Assembly: GCA_025174535.1 (NCBI GenBank) | Contig: JALBUN010000010.1 | Location: 1,860,001-1,924,000 of the forward strand | Source: Cantharellus purpuraceus | Taxonomy: Eukaryota > Basidiomycota > Agaricomycetes > Cantharellales > Hydnaceae | Length of the DNA: 64,000 bases | Reading direction: 5' to 3' | Part shown: piece after piece, positions 10,629-21,655 of the stretch | Position numbering within the stretch: position 1 is the first letter of the stretch | How the letters are laid out: each line of letters begins with the position of its first letter | Translations under genes and position numbers: made by a program | The notes under the pieces: model-generated | The model's input: the letters and a program-made list of their open reading frames with translations, nothing else | Database searches by the model: none | What the model was told of the DNA's origin: nothing

Positions 10629-11334
10629 ACCGGCCCAACTCACCGCCTTTGGTCCTGTGATTGTTGTCAGGGTCAGAAAGGAGGGTGTAGGGTCAATGGA
10701 AAGTTCGATCCCTGGAGTTGGAGCATCAAGCCCTGACTAGTGGTACAAGGAGGGGCAGAGAAAGAAACAGAAGGTCATCCAACCAAAAAGTGGTGGACAG
10801 AGATGGGCGCTGTGGCAGCTGGGGGTAGCGGTGTGGGGTCAGAAGGGGCAATGTCCGGTGCAGGTACAGGGCATGTCTCTGCACCCAATAGTACCGTGGG
10901 CCAGCTTATCCGGCTGGTTAACCTGCAGTCGGAGCACCTCCGGCAGATGGAGGGGTTACTAGTGGACTTGGTGAAGATGATAAAACAGAAGGAGGTTCTG
11001 GAGGGTCAGCGGACGGCTGAGTTATGTTGGCTGCGGAAGTTCATGGCCCCTTTGGATGAGGATTCAGACATGGGGGATGAGAAAGATTGGGTGTTGGATG
11101 TAGAGAGTAATGATGAGTCGGAGACAGCCTGAGGTAGATAAGGGGAAGGGGAAAAGGAAACGCAATGTATAACATAAAAAAAATGAAAATGATTTTGATT
11201 ATAATCTTTCGGAGTGGAGAAAAATGAGGTGGAGTGATATTCCTTCGGAGTTTTTTGGGCAGACTTGTAATTTCCCTTGTGACTTGTAAATAAATGATGA
11301 TGCAAAATAATAGAATTAGCATTAGTAATGGAAC

Positions 11335-14300
11335 TTAAGGATTCATAAGAGGGCGAGGTTTGTCCAGATAAGCGGAGTGAAAGTCAGAGACGGATTTGGA
11401 TGCGTGATCGAGTTTGGACATGGAGATCCATGAGGACTCTTCATCAGTGCCTTCATATCCCATCCATTTGACTAGGTACTGGAGCTTGCACTTGTATCAA
11501 CGGTCGATCTTCGAGTCCAGGATCTCAGATATCTCATATTCATTGTCTCCTTCAATGATGATCGGGGGAGGTGGAGGTTGTGTGCGACCAGAGATCTCAT
11601 TTGTAGTAGCAGGTTCGAGCATTGATATATGGAAGACCAGATGAACTGCTCGGAAGTGGTCAGGGTGAAGGACCTGCTGCCAGCATGAGCAATGACCTCA
11701 TAAGGACCTAAGTATTTCTTGGAGAGTTTCTTTGATGGATGGGTGGTCCAGAAGTGTTTGGCCTTAACAAATACTTTGTCTCTGATTTGCAGGTCCAGAG
11801 CCGGAATGCGGCGTTGGTCTGCGGAGACTTGGTATTGTTTCTGGGCATTGGAGATGGTTTCTCAGAGATGTTGGTGTAGTTGATCGAGGTCGGTTACAAA
11901 ATGGCAGGCTTTGGTGGAGGCGAGTTCCTTCTCAGGGTGGACGGAGATGTTTGGATGATAGCCTTTATTAGCAAAGAATGGAGAGACGCCGGTAGTCGCG
12001 TTCGGAGCATTGTTGTAGGCAAACTCTGTGATTGGAAGTAGGTCAGCCCAGTTGTCTTGTTGATAGTTACAATAGACTCAGAGATATTGTTCCAGGGACT
12101 GATTCATTTGTTCCGTTTGTCTGTCTCCTTCCGGATGGTATCCAGAGGTGAAATGAAGCTTCATGTCAAGAGCCTTTCCTAATGTGCGGAAGAAGGAGGA
12201 CACGAACTCTGAGCCCCGATCGGATGTGACATGTGATGGAACTCCATGTTTAGAGAATACATGGAGAACGAACAATTTTAGCTAGTGAGGCAGAGGTGAT
12301 GGTGTCATGCGTTGGAATGAATAGTGACTGTTTAGTGAACCTGTCGACAATCACGAGTATGGTGTTGTATCCAAGCAATGGGGGGAGCTTCTCTATGAAA
12401 TCCATGGAGATGGAGTTCCATGGTTGCTCCAGGACTGGAAGTTGCTTAAGCGTTCCATAGGGTTTGTGCCTTTGCAATTTTGAGCACATACATGTGGTGC
12501 AGGAGTTACAGTAGTGTTGAATGTATTCTCGCATTTCCAGCCATATGTAGTCTTGTTGGATTAATCCTTGTGTGCAATTTTGCCCAAAATGGCTGGAGAT
12601 TGGGTGATCATGATAATACTGCAAAGCTCAGAGTTGGAGACCGTTGGCATTGGGGATGTATATCCGGTTGTTGTGTCGGAGGTGTCCTTCGGGGTCAAGT
12701 GACCACTTCAGATCGGAAGGGTTGTCCAAGTGTTTAACTGCAATAGGATCGGATCGGAGTGATGAGTGGATGTCAGAGTGGAGTTGGTCGATGTCCATAA
12801 TGGTGACAGCTCGGAGGGTGGGAGTCATGAGGGTGGATGCTCATAGAGACAATGCCAGCTACTCATTAGTGAACACAGGATGAAAGTTGTGTGGGTTTAC
12901 AGTGGCATAGTCACTATTCCCCTCTTTAGGGTAGACGTCCCAGCGTCTAGTTAACATGTTGGGCTTTGCTCCAAGTTGACCTGGATGGAAACGGATAACG
13001 AGATTGAACTGAGATAGGTATTCGGACCATTGGACTTGTCTCCAGGTGAGTAGTTTTGTTGTGGAGAAGTATTCCAAGTTCTTGTGGTCCGTTATGACAT
13101 CCACCGGATTGGAGGGGCCTTCAAGGTAGTGTCTCCATATCCGGAAGGCTTCATATATGGCAAGGAGCTCTTTGTCATGGATGTCATAATTCAGTTCGGG
13201 GGGCGTAAATGTACACAAGTGAAAAGTGATCGGATGGACTTGTCCATCATCTGGAGAGATGATGGACAGGATCATGGCAAGTGCATAGTTGGAGGCATCG
13301 GTTTCTAATAGGATAGGCATGTCTGGAACCCAATGAGTCAGTATCGGAGCGGAAGTAAAGGTCTTTTTCAAGGTCCCAAAGCCCCGTCTGCATTCATCAG
13401 TGAAATTCCATTGGGTACCCTTCCTAGTAAGTTGGGTGAGTGGAACGGTGATATCGGAGTAGCCGTAAATGAAGCGGTGGTAGAAGTTGGTGAACCCCAG
13501 GAAGGACTGTACGTCTTTGACTTTCCGGGGTTCTGGCCATTCCTGTATGGCTTTGATTTTGTCATCGGACATTGTCAGTCCTGCCGGGGAGAGGATATAG
13601 CCTAGATACTCGACCAAGTCAGAGTGGAATTCACATTTGTCAGTGCAGGCGAAAAGGCCATGTTTTCGGAGATGTTGGAGTACCTCTCGGACATGTGTCC
13701 GATGTTCTTCTTCGTTGTCTGAATATACCAAAATGTCGTCTAAGTAAACGAGGATGGTTACATCGAGGAGGTTGGTGAAGGTATCATTCATGAACCTCTG
13801 GAAGGCAGCCGGAGCATTGGTTAGTCCGAAGGGCATGACACACCATTTGAAAGATCCATATTGCGTGTGGAAAGTTGTTTTCCATTCGTTGCCTTCTTGG
13901 ATGTGGACTAGATGGTAGGCATGTCGGAGATCTATTTTGAAATAGATTTTAGCCTTTCGAGGACTCTTGAGTAGGTCCACGGTGCGGGGAATTGGGTATC
14001 GGTCTTTCTTGGTGATCTTGTTAAGTCCACAGAAGTTGACGCATAGACAGAGTGATCCGTCCTTTTTGCGGACAAATAGGACCGGAGCTCCATGGGGAGA
14101 TAGGGATGGGCAGATGAAGCCCATGGCCAAGTTCTCGTCTATGAATGCTCAGAGAGCCAGTAGCTCTTTTTGGGATAGCGAGTAGATAGGGCCAAGTAGA
14201 GGGGTGGAGTTGTCATCCAGTTCAATCTTGAGATCGTATGGTCGGTGTTCTGCTAGGGAGTCGGCTTTAGACTTGCTGAACATGTCGGCGAACTCATGAT

Positions 14301-14946
14301 ACTCCTTAGGAACCATAGATAGGTCCAGTGGAGTTGATTGGGCAAAACGAGTGGCAAGGAATATCAGGCCGGAGAGGTGAACCTGGAATGTGTGAGAGCC
14401 ATCCAGTTTGCTTAGTCTGGTGAAGACCATAGCGTCCACCATCGATATAGGCGGAGGGGTAGATGGAGTATCTATTGGAGCAGAGTCAGCAGAAGATAAT
14501 TTCGCACCTAAAGTTGCTGGTGATGTTGGGAATGACACAGCCTGTACTGGGGAACGGAATGTGATATGGCCCAATGCCCAGTCAATCAACAGATTGTAGC
14601 GGGTGAGCCAATTATGTCTGAGAACCACAGAACAGCTGGAGTCAAGCGGAGTAACATAGAATGTAAGGTTCTGGATTTCTCCAACAGAAAAACAGATAGA
14701 CAGATCTATAGCTTGTGAAATAACAGCATTAGTAGTGCCATCAAATAATCAGAGTGATATTGGAGTTATGGTGTATGTATGGAGTTTATGTAAATCAGAA
14801 AAAGAGGAATTGAGAAAACAGTGAGTAGAACTGGAGTCAATTAATGCTTGGATAGCAGTATTGGGGATGGAGTCAGAGTAGACACGGAGGGTAAGGGAGT
14901 CGGAATGGGAAAGAGTGGATGTGTTCAGGTGGACCTCGTTTGTCAT
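11335..14946 (-). pseudogene. pol: Gypsy pol polyprotein with chromodomain, multiple stops
   Basis: Domains in order: aspartic protease region (ALIDSSSTHCFL near 14840, where DSG is usual), reverse transcriptase (12859-14130, with VLFVRKKDGS, YLDDILVYS and FLGFTNFYHRF), RNase H (LLETDASNYA, DKELLAI, TDHKNLEYF), integrase zinc finger (H...H...CNSCTTC near 12480-12620), integrase core (first Asp in SMDFIEKLP, second in TSDRGSEF, Glu in the HPEGDRQTEQ stretch), and a chromodomain near 11400-11500 (YLVKWMGY). In-frame stops: 14749-51, 14149-51, 12859-61 (TAG), 12841-43, 12628-30, 12078-80, 11862-64 and 11497-99. There is also a one-base frameshift near 12260. Nearly all the stops are TGA where an Arg CGA fits. 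Would copy the element RNA and insert the DNA; inactive here. Confidence 0.9.
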
Positions 14947-15002
14947 ACGGGGAGTACCAATGCAGCCCTCAGCCAGTACGGAGGCTATAGGACTGCTTAT
15001 TA

Positions 15003-16142
15003 TTATTTTTGGTCCATTGCTTTAGCGTCAGACTTGTCCGTTGTGGCATTGGCGGCATGGCCCTTTGCCTTTGCTGCGGACGAGGTTGCCTTGTTGCAAT
15101 CCTTAGCTTGGTGGCCAGGCTTTCCACAGAACAGGCAGAGGTTGTTGTCCATGCGGCCCTGGCGTTCCTGCTGGGTAAGTTTTCCATCTTTCCCCAGCTT
15201 GGTGGAGAGGTCCAGAGTGCTCTTGCAAGCTCTGGAGTTATTGCTGGTGCTGGAGTTGTTCTGACCAGAACTGGAAGCGGCAGCATTACCAGTGTTTGAC
15301 TTCTGGCCTGAGTTGGTGGTGGTCCTCTTATCGGACCCCTTGTTGGACTTTGGGGTCTTGTCCAATGATTTGTCCGATTTGTTGTTAGCCAAATTTTCGC
15401 AGGAGACCTTGGATTGATGTTCCCAATAACAGGCATCGATGGATTGGGCGAGCTTGTGAAGGTTAACCAAAGTATCTGGCTTACTGACACATGATATCTC
15501 ATCCTTGATGCAGGATGGGAGACCAATGTAAAATTTGTGTCGGAGTGCAGCATCACCCCATTGGACTTTCAGGGCTAGCTGCTGGAAACTCACAATGTAT
15601 TTTTCAATTTTGTGATTTTCCTTCATCCAAAGTCAATCGAGTTCATTCTCGGCATCAGCCTCAGGGTTGTAAGGACCAAAATTGGTCCGAAGTTCAGAGA
15701 TGAAGTCAGAGTAGTCATCTGACCATATCGGGTCATCGGAGTTGTCCATGAGTGCTGGCTCAAAGTAGTCCAGTGCGGTGCCCTTGAGATAGGACATGGT
15801 GAAGGTGACCTTCACCTGATCGGATGTGAACACGTTGGGGTGGTCGCAGGAATTCAACTGGCATTGCATCAAGAATGGCTGGAGCTTTTGCGGATCAGAG
15901 CCATCGAATGGGTCGGGTTCTCAGACCTTGGTCTGGGACTTAGGGGCTTGTGGGTTACGGATGCTGCTGGCGAGCAGGGAGATGGCTTGTGCCAGATTTG
16001 GAGAGGGTGGGGTGTCGTCTTCTTCATTGATGGCCTCTATGTGGTCCGTCGGTTCTTTGACAACCTTGGGGATGGTGTTGATGCTGGGAGCAGGCACCTT
16101 GACAGTTCGTGCATATTTGGAATTGGCAGTGGATCGTGGCAT
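15003..16142 (-). pseudogene. gag: Gypsy Gag with CCHC zinc knuckle, two stops
   Basis: Starts MPRSTANS at 16142, 33 bases after the LTR, and ends MDQK at 15003. It has an N-terminal region, a Gag domain (SYLKGTALDYFEPA), a Ser/Lys/Asn-rich linker and a CCHC knuckle CLFCGKPGHQAKDC near 15100-15140. TGA at 15921-23 replaces the CGA still present in the copy near 5062. A second TGA at about 15633 is shared with the other copy. The pol frame that follows is in a different phase, so pol expression would have needed frameshifting or a separate start. Confidence 0.85.
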
Positions 16143-16258
16143 TGGTAGGAGTGAGTATGGCAGTTTGAATATACTGTTACGCACTAGGTCCGATTGGGGG
16201 TCGGAGATTGGGTCGGAGATTGAGTCGGAGATTGGGTCGGAGATTGAGTCGGAGATTG

Positions 16259-19109
16259 TGTTTTGGAACCCGCAAAATTATGGTGTTAGGGCAAACTCTA
16301 AATCACCACAATTCCGTGAATGAACAGCTGAGAAGAATATCAAACCCTGCTGCAGCACAACTCCAGAAACGATTTAACGTTTGTACTTTGGTTACAATCC
16401 TTTGTATTGGTCAATGCAGACTATACGCAGAAAGGTAATACATTTCTTAGCAGCAAGAAATGAATAAGACTTCCAGAGTCTAGAGTTCACGGACGCTTAG
16501 GGGTCCAGATATTCCAAAAAGAGGGGAATGCACTTAGAGGCTAAAGGAAGTAGGTGGATGAATCCAACCGTCCAACCAGTGGCACTCAGAAGCGGGTAAC
16601 AGCAATGTGTGAAGTAGTCTAGCAACTGCTTCACACGAGTTCAAGCTTCTAATGCTCTGCAAAGGCAGTACACACTAGTAACTTAAACAAGAGCACTAAT
16701 GGCAGGACTATCGACAGACAATCTCACCCTGTAGATTTGTAGTCATGTGAGGCAGATACTACACTCACGCTGTCGGTTCGCTTAAGGAATAGATCCTATA
16801 AGCCTGCGCGCAACGGTCCTAGCAAGCAGACGGTGTGTAACGCAGTTGTTCAGCACTCCAAAGATCAATCAGGGCGAGGGGTACGTAACAGGGAAGTGGG
16901 ATAGTGCTCTGTGGTTGGATGAGGATGGGAGCAAAAGGTCGGTCCCGATGGCTGATCGTGCTCTGTGACTGGATGACAATGCGGAGCCCGGTTGGGAGGT
17001 ACGCGAAAGCTGGTTTCAGGAGAATCAACCTCTCGGTGGCGGAGGGAAATCTGATCATTGAACCAAGGTGTTTACCTCAGTGTCGAGATGATGGATTGTG
17101 ATGTAGAGCGTAGAGCGTAGACTTAGAGCGTGGGCTTTGACTTTAGAGCGTTGGCTGAAAACTTGTTGATTGATTCCAAAGGCGAAAACTAGCGCCCTTT
17201 TATATACAAATCCCCAGGGCACAACAACACAATATGAGGAGCAAATGATGCAATATGATGCAAGAAATGCTGATCAAGCCAGCTGACGAAGCGTGTGAAG
17301 TTGAACTACTAAAGGGGGTAATCATGGAGAAATGAAACGACAGATAGGGGTAATCTTTGTAAGAATAGGGGGTGATGAGTAATAAAAGAACCAAAAATAG
17401 AACAAGGATGAGTAAGTCATGTATGAATGAATTAAAAGATGAAACAGGGGTGAGTCATATAAAAGAACAATAGAAACGTCCACCAATACCATCTTCCCTA
17501 CGGCTCCGAAGGTTAATTGACCCTGAGTCACATGAGGACTTCCGTCAGCATCCACAACAAATACTCCTTATTGTCTTAGTGATCCGTCTCCATATGGTAT
17601 CCCGTTCCAAGAGTATTCGGTCCCTTTGCCTGACACGATGTAACCTGAGTCGGATTGAAGTGGGAGGATAGGTCAGCGATGGCGACTGAAATTCTACCTC
17701 ACGTTCGACTCTTCTATCCGTGTTACGATATAGAGGTGAAATGTCGAGGAATGTATATGGTTCAATGGAATTGTGAAAGAATATGGGATCGCCAATGGCA
17801 TAAGAGAGACATGGTGGGGATCTTGGACGTTGAAAGAGTTTTGGAAGTATTTTGACACGTGGAGGTGGCTTAACATGCCCGTGGAGCTCGGCGTATTTTT
17901 GATAGTCCTCTGTGTCCAGAGACCAGTGTGACGTATTATTAGAAGTGATGTTGGAGAGGGGAATAGAATGGGAAGCCATGTGAATGATGATGAAAGGATT
18001 GGTGTGAATAGAAGGCTGATAATGATCGATGGTGATGAAACACGAGTGACAATCGATGGCTCGAATTAGAGACTGAGGTGGATAGGGAGTTGCGGCGCTA
18101 TTTAAAAGTTGATACGAAAAGACGCTGGCGGAGTTGGACTGTCAGAGTGGTTCGATATGCGTCCTTGATGCATCCTGGCTCGTCAACGCCCAAAGCAGGA
18201 ATATCACTACTTTGAGTGCAATCAAGTACAGTTACACAACTGTAAAAGATCCTTGAACTGGTAATCAACAGTTACTGAGATAGAGGATGACACTGTATGT
18301 CACTCTAGTCACACTGGTGTGCAGAAGATGGGTAGAATATGATGATATGTTCTTCTTTCAGAGGCAGAATGGCCTCCTTATATATTGTATTTACAGGGGC
18401 TGACTAATGCTTCTGGAATATTCTACCTATTAATAGATGGAAACTACTGGAAGGTTGTGGAAGGTGGAAGAAAGGGGTAGAATATTCCAAGCCAATCACA
18501 GGATCTGATCACAGCACTAACACTGATCAGGAGCTGAATAATGGTTCTGGAAAGTTCTATCTAATAATAGAAGGAAACAGCTAGAATGTTATGGAAAGGG
18601 GTAGAATATTCCAAGGCAATCACCTGATTTGATCACCCATCAGCTGATCTGATCCCTGAGCTAGGCACTGATCAGGCAAAAAGAAGGGTGTCCACCCTGT
18701 TTTCAGCACTGGTTTGGACAGCCATGGATAGCCACATGTCATGTGATGATCTCCACGGAAAATAGTGCCCTGAGAGGCTGTGGTTGTTAAGTTAGAGAAT
18801 ATTTATTGATCAGAGACATCTGAGCTTGAATTCAGGCCAAATGGCTGGTCCAAAAGGGGAGAGCCGGCTGTGGGAAGGTTTGTGGGCGCCTATGGGTCCA
18901 CAACTGTAGCACAGCAGAAATAAATGATTCTGAGCCGAGTTCTGCATGGAATATTCCCGAAAAAATATGGAAAAATAAAGAATATTTGAATAAGTCCATT
19001 CCAGGTACAAGCATCAAATATATGCTGATATTTAGGAATGGAAAAGCAAAGAATAGCACATTGGTGCTGCATAAATGGAATTTGATAGGGAAAAGGTGGT
19101 TCCCATACA
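16259..19109 (-). mobile_element. Solo LTR family A (A3) with nested LTR B2
   Basis: TGTTTTGGAACCC to GGTTCCCATACA, flanked by GATTG on both sides (16254-16258, 19110-19114). Removing the B2 insert leaves about 1.44 kb, matching A1. Confidence 0.85.
16771..18185 (-). mobile_element. Solo LTR family B (B2), intact reference copy
   Basis: 1415 bp, TGTCGGTTCG to GGCTCGTCA, flanked by ACGC on both sides (16767-16770, 18186-18189), inside LTR A3. This uninterrupted copy defines the empty sites for the insertions in B1. A TATATAAAAGGGC box on the minus strand near 17205 gives its orientation. Small open frames inside are not supported as genes. Confidence 0.85.
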
Positions 19110-19418
19110 GATTGGGTCAGAGATTGAGTCGGAGATTGAGTCGGAGGTTTGGTTGGAGGTTTGGTTGGAGTCAGAGAAGGAGTCAGGTACATCATGGGGG
19201 TCGGAACAGACTTGGCTTCAGCTTATGTGCTGCACCCTCACTAATACCAGTGTCTGAGATTTCGGAGACAGAGTACGACTTAGAGAGTTAGGATCGGACT
19301 TAGGAACTAGGCGTGATTCGATATTCAAACTGGGGAATGATAATTACTCTGGGGATGGGTCTCCAAGGCCAACAGCCTTACATGAGTATGTCCGAGTCCG
19401 ATGGGGATGGATGCCTGG

Positions 19419-19780
19419 TGTCAGGGTTCAAATAAGTCATATTCTATTTTTAGTATTTTCTCTTGACACCCCTATCAGCGCAGCCTGTCAGGGTGCGTCT
19501 CCCCTATTTCATTGCCCCTATCACTTCCCCTATCTTTCCTCCCCTATCTTGGTTCTCCTATCCGTCTCCATCATTTAGTATAAAGATTCGCCTTGGTGCA
19601 GTGTGATCCCCTCAGCTTGATCTCTGAGGATATCCGCTGTACCAGGTAAGTCCCATGTATTTATCAGAAACAGCTGTATAGACTGAGGATATCCGCTGTA
19701 CCAGCTGGCATTATTTCTTATCGGCTCTCACTTATTGAGTATCTTGTTGTTGTGGCCTCGTCATCAGCGTCGCCCTCACA
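19419..19780 (+). mobile_element. Solo LTR family D (D2)
   Basis: 362 bp, flanked by CCTGG on both sides (19414-19418, 19781-19785), inserted in the family C LTR. Nearly identical to D1. Confidence 0.85.
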
Positions 19781-19964
19781 CCTGGGTTCCTATGGTGATG
19801 CTGATGCATCAATCGGAACCGGAGATGGATGGGTGGAATTGGTGGTTACAATCGGACAGGTAAATGGAGATGTGATGGTTTCCAAATGGAGTATAGATTT
19901 CATACACGTGGGGATCTGAGTGGATCAGACGGGGATCTGGGTGTTAATGAATATAGTCATAACA

Positions 19965-20106
19965 GGTATCCAATTTATTCAAACAAAAAAGCTGACCAGA
20001 AACAAGCTGCCTTGGTGTCAGAAACTGACACAAGATGTTGGCTGAGTGGGACAGCAGCAATACCATGGATGCACATCTCAAAGGAAAAGTTTGCCATGGG
20101 GATAGT
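19965..20106. other. 142-bp spacer between inverted LTR C copies
   Basis: Short unique sequence between the right end of the chromovirus LTR (19964) and the left end of a plus-oriented LTR C (20107). The two LTRs face each other, so this spacer lies in a large inverted repeat. No gene. Confidence 0.5.
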
Positions 20107-20612
20107 TGTTATGACTATATTCATTAACATCCAGATCCCCATCCGATCCACTCAGATCCCTGTGCACATGAAATCTATACTCCATTTGCTGTCCAATCAT
20201 CACTGTTGACCTTGCTCATCCACCTCTGGTTCCAATTGATGCATCAGCATCACCATAGGAACCTGGACATCCATCCTCATTGGACTCAGACATATTCATG
20301 TAAGGCCATCAGCCTCAGAGACCCATCACCAGAGTAACTATGATTAGATTTCAAATATGTATTTAAGTTGTACAACTGGGGACTTCATTCCCCAGTTTGA
20401 ACATTGAATCATGCCTAGCTCCCAAGTCCGATCTGAGCTATCTAAGTCATACTCCATCTCTGAAATCTCAGACACCAGTATTAGTGAGGGCACAGCACAT
20501 AAGCTGAAGCCAAGTCTGTTCCAATCCCCACAATGCACCCCATTCCCCACTCTGACTCTGACCCCTGACTCCAACCCAAGCTCTGACCCCCAACTGGACC
20601 TAGTGCATAACA
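20107..20612 (+). mobile_element. LTR family C (C4)
   Basis: 506-bp LTR from TGTTATGAC to GTGCATAACA, more diverged than the provirus pair. The flanking bases (ATAGT and ATGGT) do not give a convincing TSD. Confidence 0.75.
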
Positions 20613-21655
20613 ATGGTGCTAATATACACACAGGGGCCTCCCCTGAGCTTGTCAGCCTAATAGGCACTGCAGCATGTGACTTTCTTTCACCCTCCCATCA
20701 GCAACCCTTCTTTGTAGAATAAAGAGTTACATAAACTCTAGGTATCTCTGTCTCTTTACTTGCACAGCTGTGTGTACATAGAATGTACCAGTCCATCTAC
20801 ATTGCATCTGCACATCCAATTTGGCTATTTCCAAGGACTCTGCCATGAGCAGCTCCCTTGCATTCTCTACCTAGGTATCTATTGCCTGATATAAAATATC
20901 TGAGTTTTGGTACATTTCCTTTCCCTTTTGATGTTGACACATTGTTATTGCTGCAGACCACCCTCTGGATGACCATAGTTCCAGCTGCTGTTGCTCTTGG
21001 ACTCATTGCCATGTTCATAGATGCTTCATCCATGCCTGGAATTGCACTAACACCTCTCTTTCAACTCTAAGTCTAATGAGAATGTACCTGAGTGTCTTAT
21101 ATTAGGTTCTTCAACAGGATCTCATGCTAGTATGCCTTATAGTAACACTAGTATTGCAAGAATGAAGGTGCCACATGGAAAGCCCACCTTGTCCACTTCG
21201 CCATGGACAAGGTGCCTCAATTCAATCCAACCCGCCTATGCTGAACACATATTTCTTACAGCCCTCTGTGTTCTTGGATTCCTGGTCTTCAGCTATCTGT
21301 GCTGGCTCTGGGAATTGTTTCTCAGCTCATTCTCCTAAAATAGGTGTGCTAGCCAGTGTATATGATCTCAACTCCTGTCCTGTATGCAGCTTGCTCATAG
21401 TGATGGACGACCATCACCGCCAAGTTATTTCAACTAAATCTATTAGAGCAACTTTGGAACTACTAAGTTTTCCAAAACTGCTTGCTACAGTGACGTTCCC
21501 GCCAAAAAAAACCATTAAAATTGCTGGTAAAGTTGCTATTTCACAGAGAACACTGAAGTCCAAGGCCACTGCTGTGGCAAAGGAAATAAATGAGTGAAAG
21601 GGAAGACTTGTGAAATCCACTGGGATAAATATCAGGCCACCAGCTATCCTCGCGT
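20613..21655. other. Edge of the transposon zone and 3' flank of MnP1
   Basis: 20613-21130 looks like further transposon-derived sequence, but I recognise no domain. From about 21270 the sequence is the 3' flank of the peroxidase gene and recurs at about 26840 after the second duplication unit (shared TCTTCAGCTATCTGTG and the CATCACTGCCAAGTTATTTC-like stretch). Confidence 0.5.

Larger units (their letters stand above)
8392..11132 (+). pseudogene. Broken Lys/Glu-rich protein with zinc-cluster-like Cys motif, split by a solo LTR
   Basis: Coding-like sequence in several frames: a KEEEQKR repeat (8400-8540), a charged helical region (AAAMEATRLKEVEEQA...), a segment reading up to 9246 with TCDLCHDAGMECVW, and after the solo LTR 9247-10628 a segment with CDCCQGQKGGC followed by a C-terminal region ending in acidic residues at 11132. 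The two Cys clusters look like halves of one C-x2-C...C fold split by the insertion. At least three frameshifts and a TGA near 10735 also break it. From memory, similar Cys-rich proteins are frequent hypothetical proteins near Gypsy elements in agaricomycetes; I cannot verify that here. It converges on the pol gene ending at 11335, so it may be an antisense extra gene of that retrotransposon. Function unknown. Confidence 0.55.
11335..19964 (-). mobile_element. Chromodomain Ty3/Gypsy retrotransposon (chromovirus), decayed, 3' LTR not found
   Basis: Read leftward: 5' LTR of family C (16175-19964, swollen by three nested solo LTRs), gag (15003-16142), pol with protease, RT, RNase H, integrase and a C-terminal chromodomain ending at 11335. 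The LTR-to-gag junction is the same as in the provirus at 185. I find no minus-orientation LTR C to the left that would be its 3' LTR, so the element is truncated or its end is rearranged near 8-11 kb. Many stop codons make it non-autonomous. Confidence 0.85.
16175..19964 (-). repeat. 5' LTR (family C) of the chromovirus, interrupted
   Basis: Family C LTR in reverse orientation from TGTTACGCAC (16175) to GTCATAACA (19964). Interrupted by LTR A3 (16259-19109, itself holding LTR B2) and LTR D2 (19419-19780). With these removed about 0.58 kb of LTR remains, close to the 515 bp of the uninterrupted copies. Confidence 0.85.
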
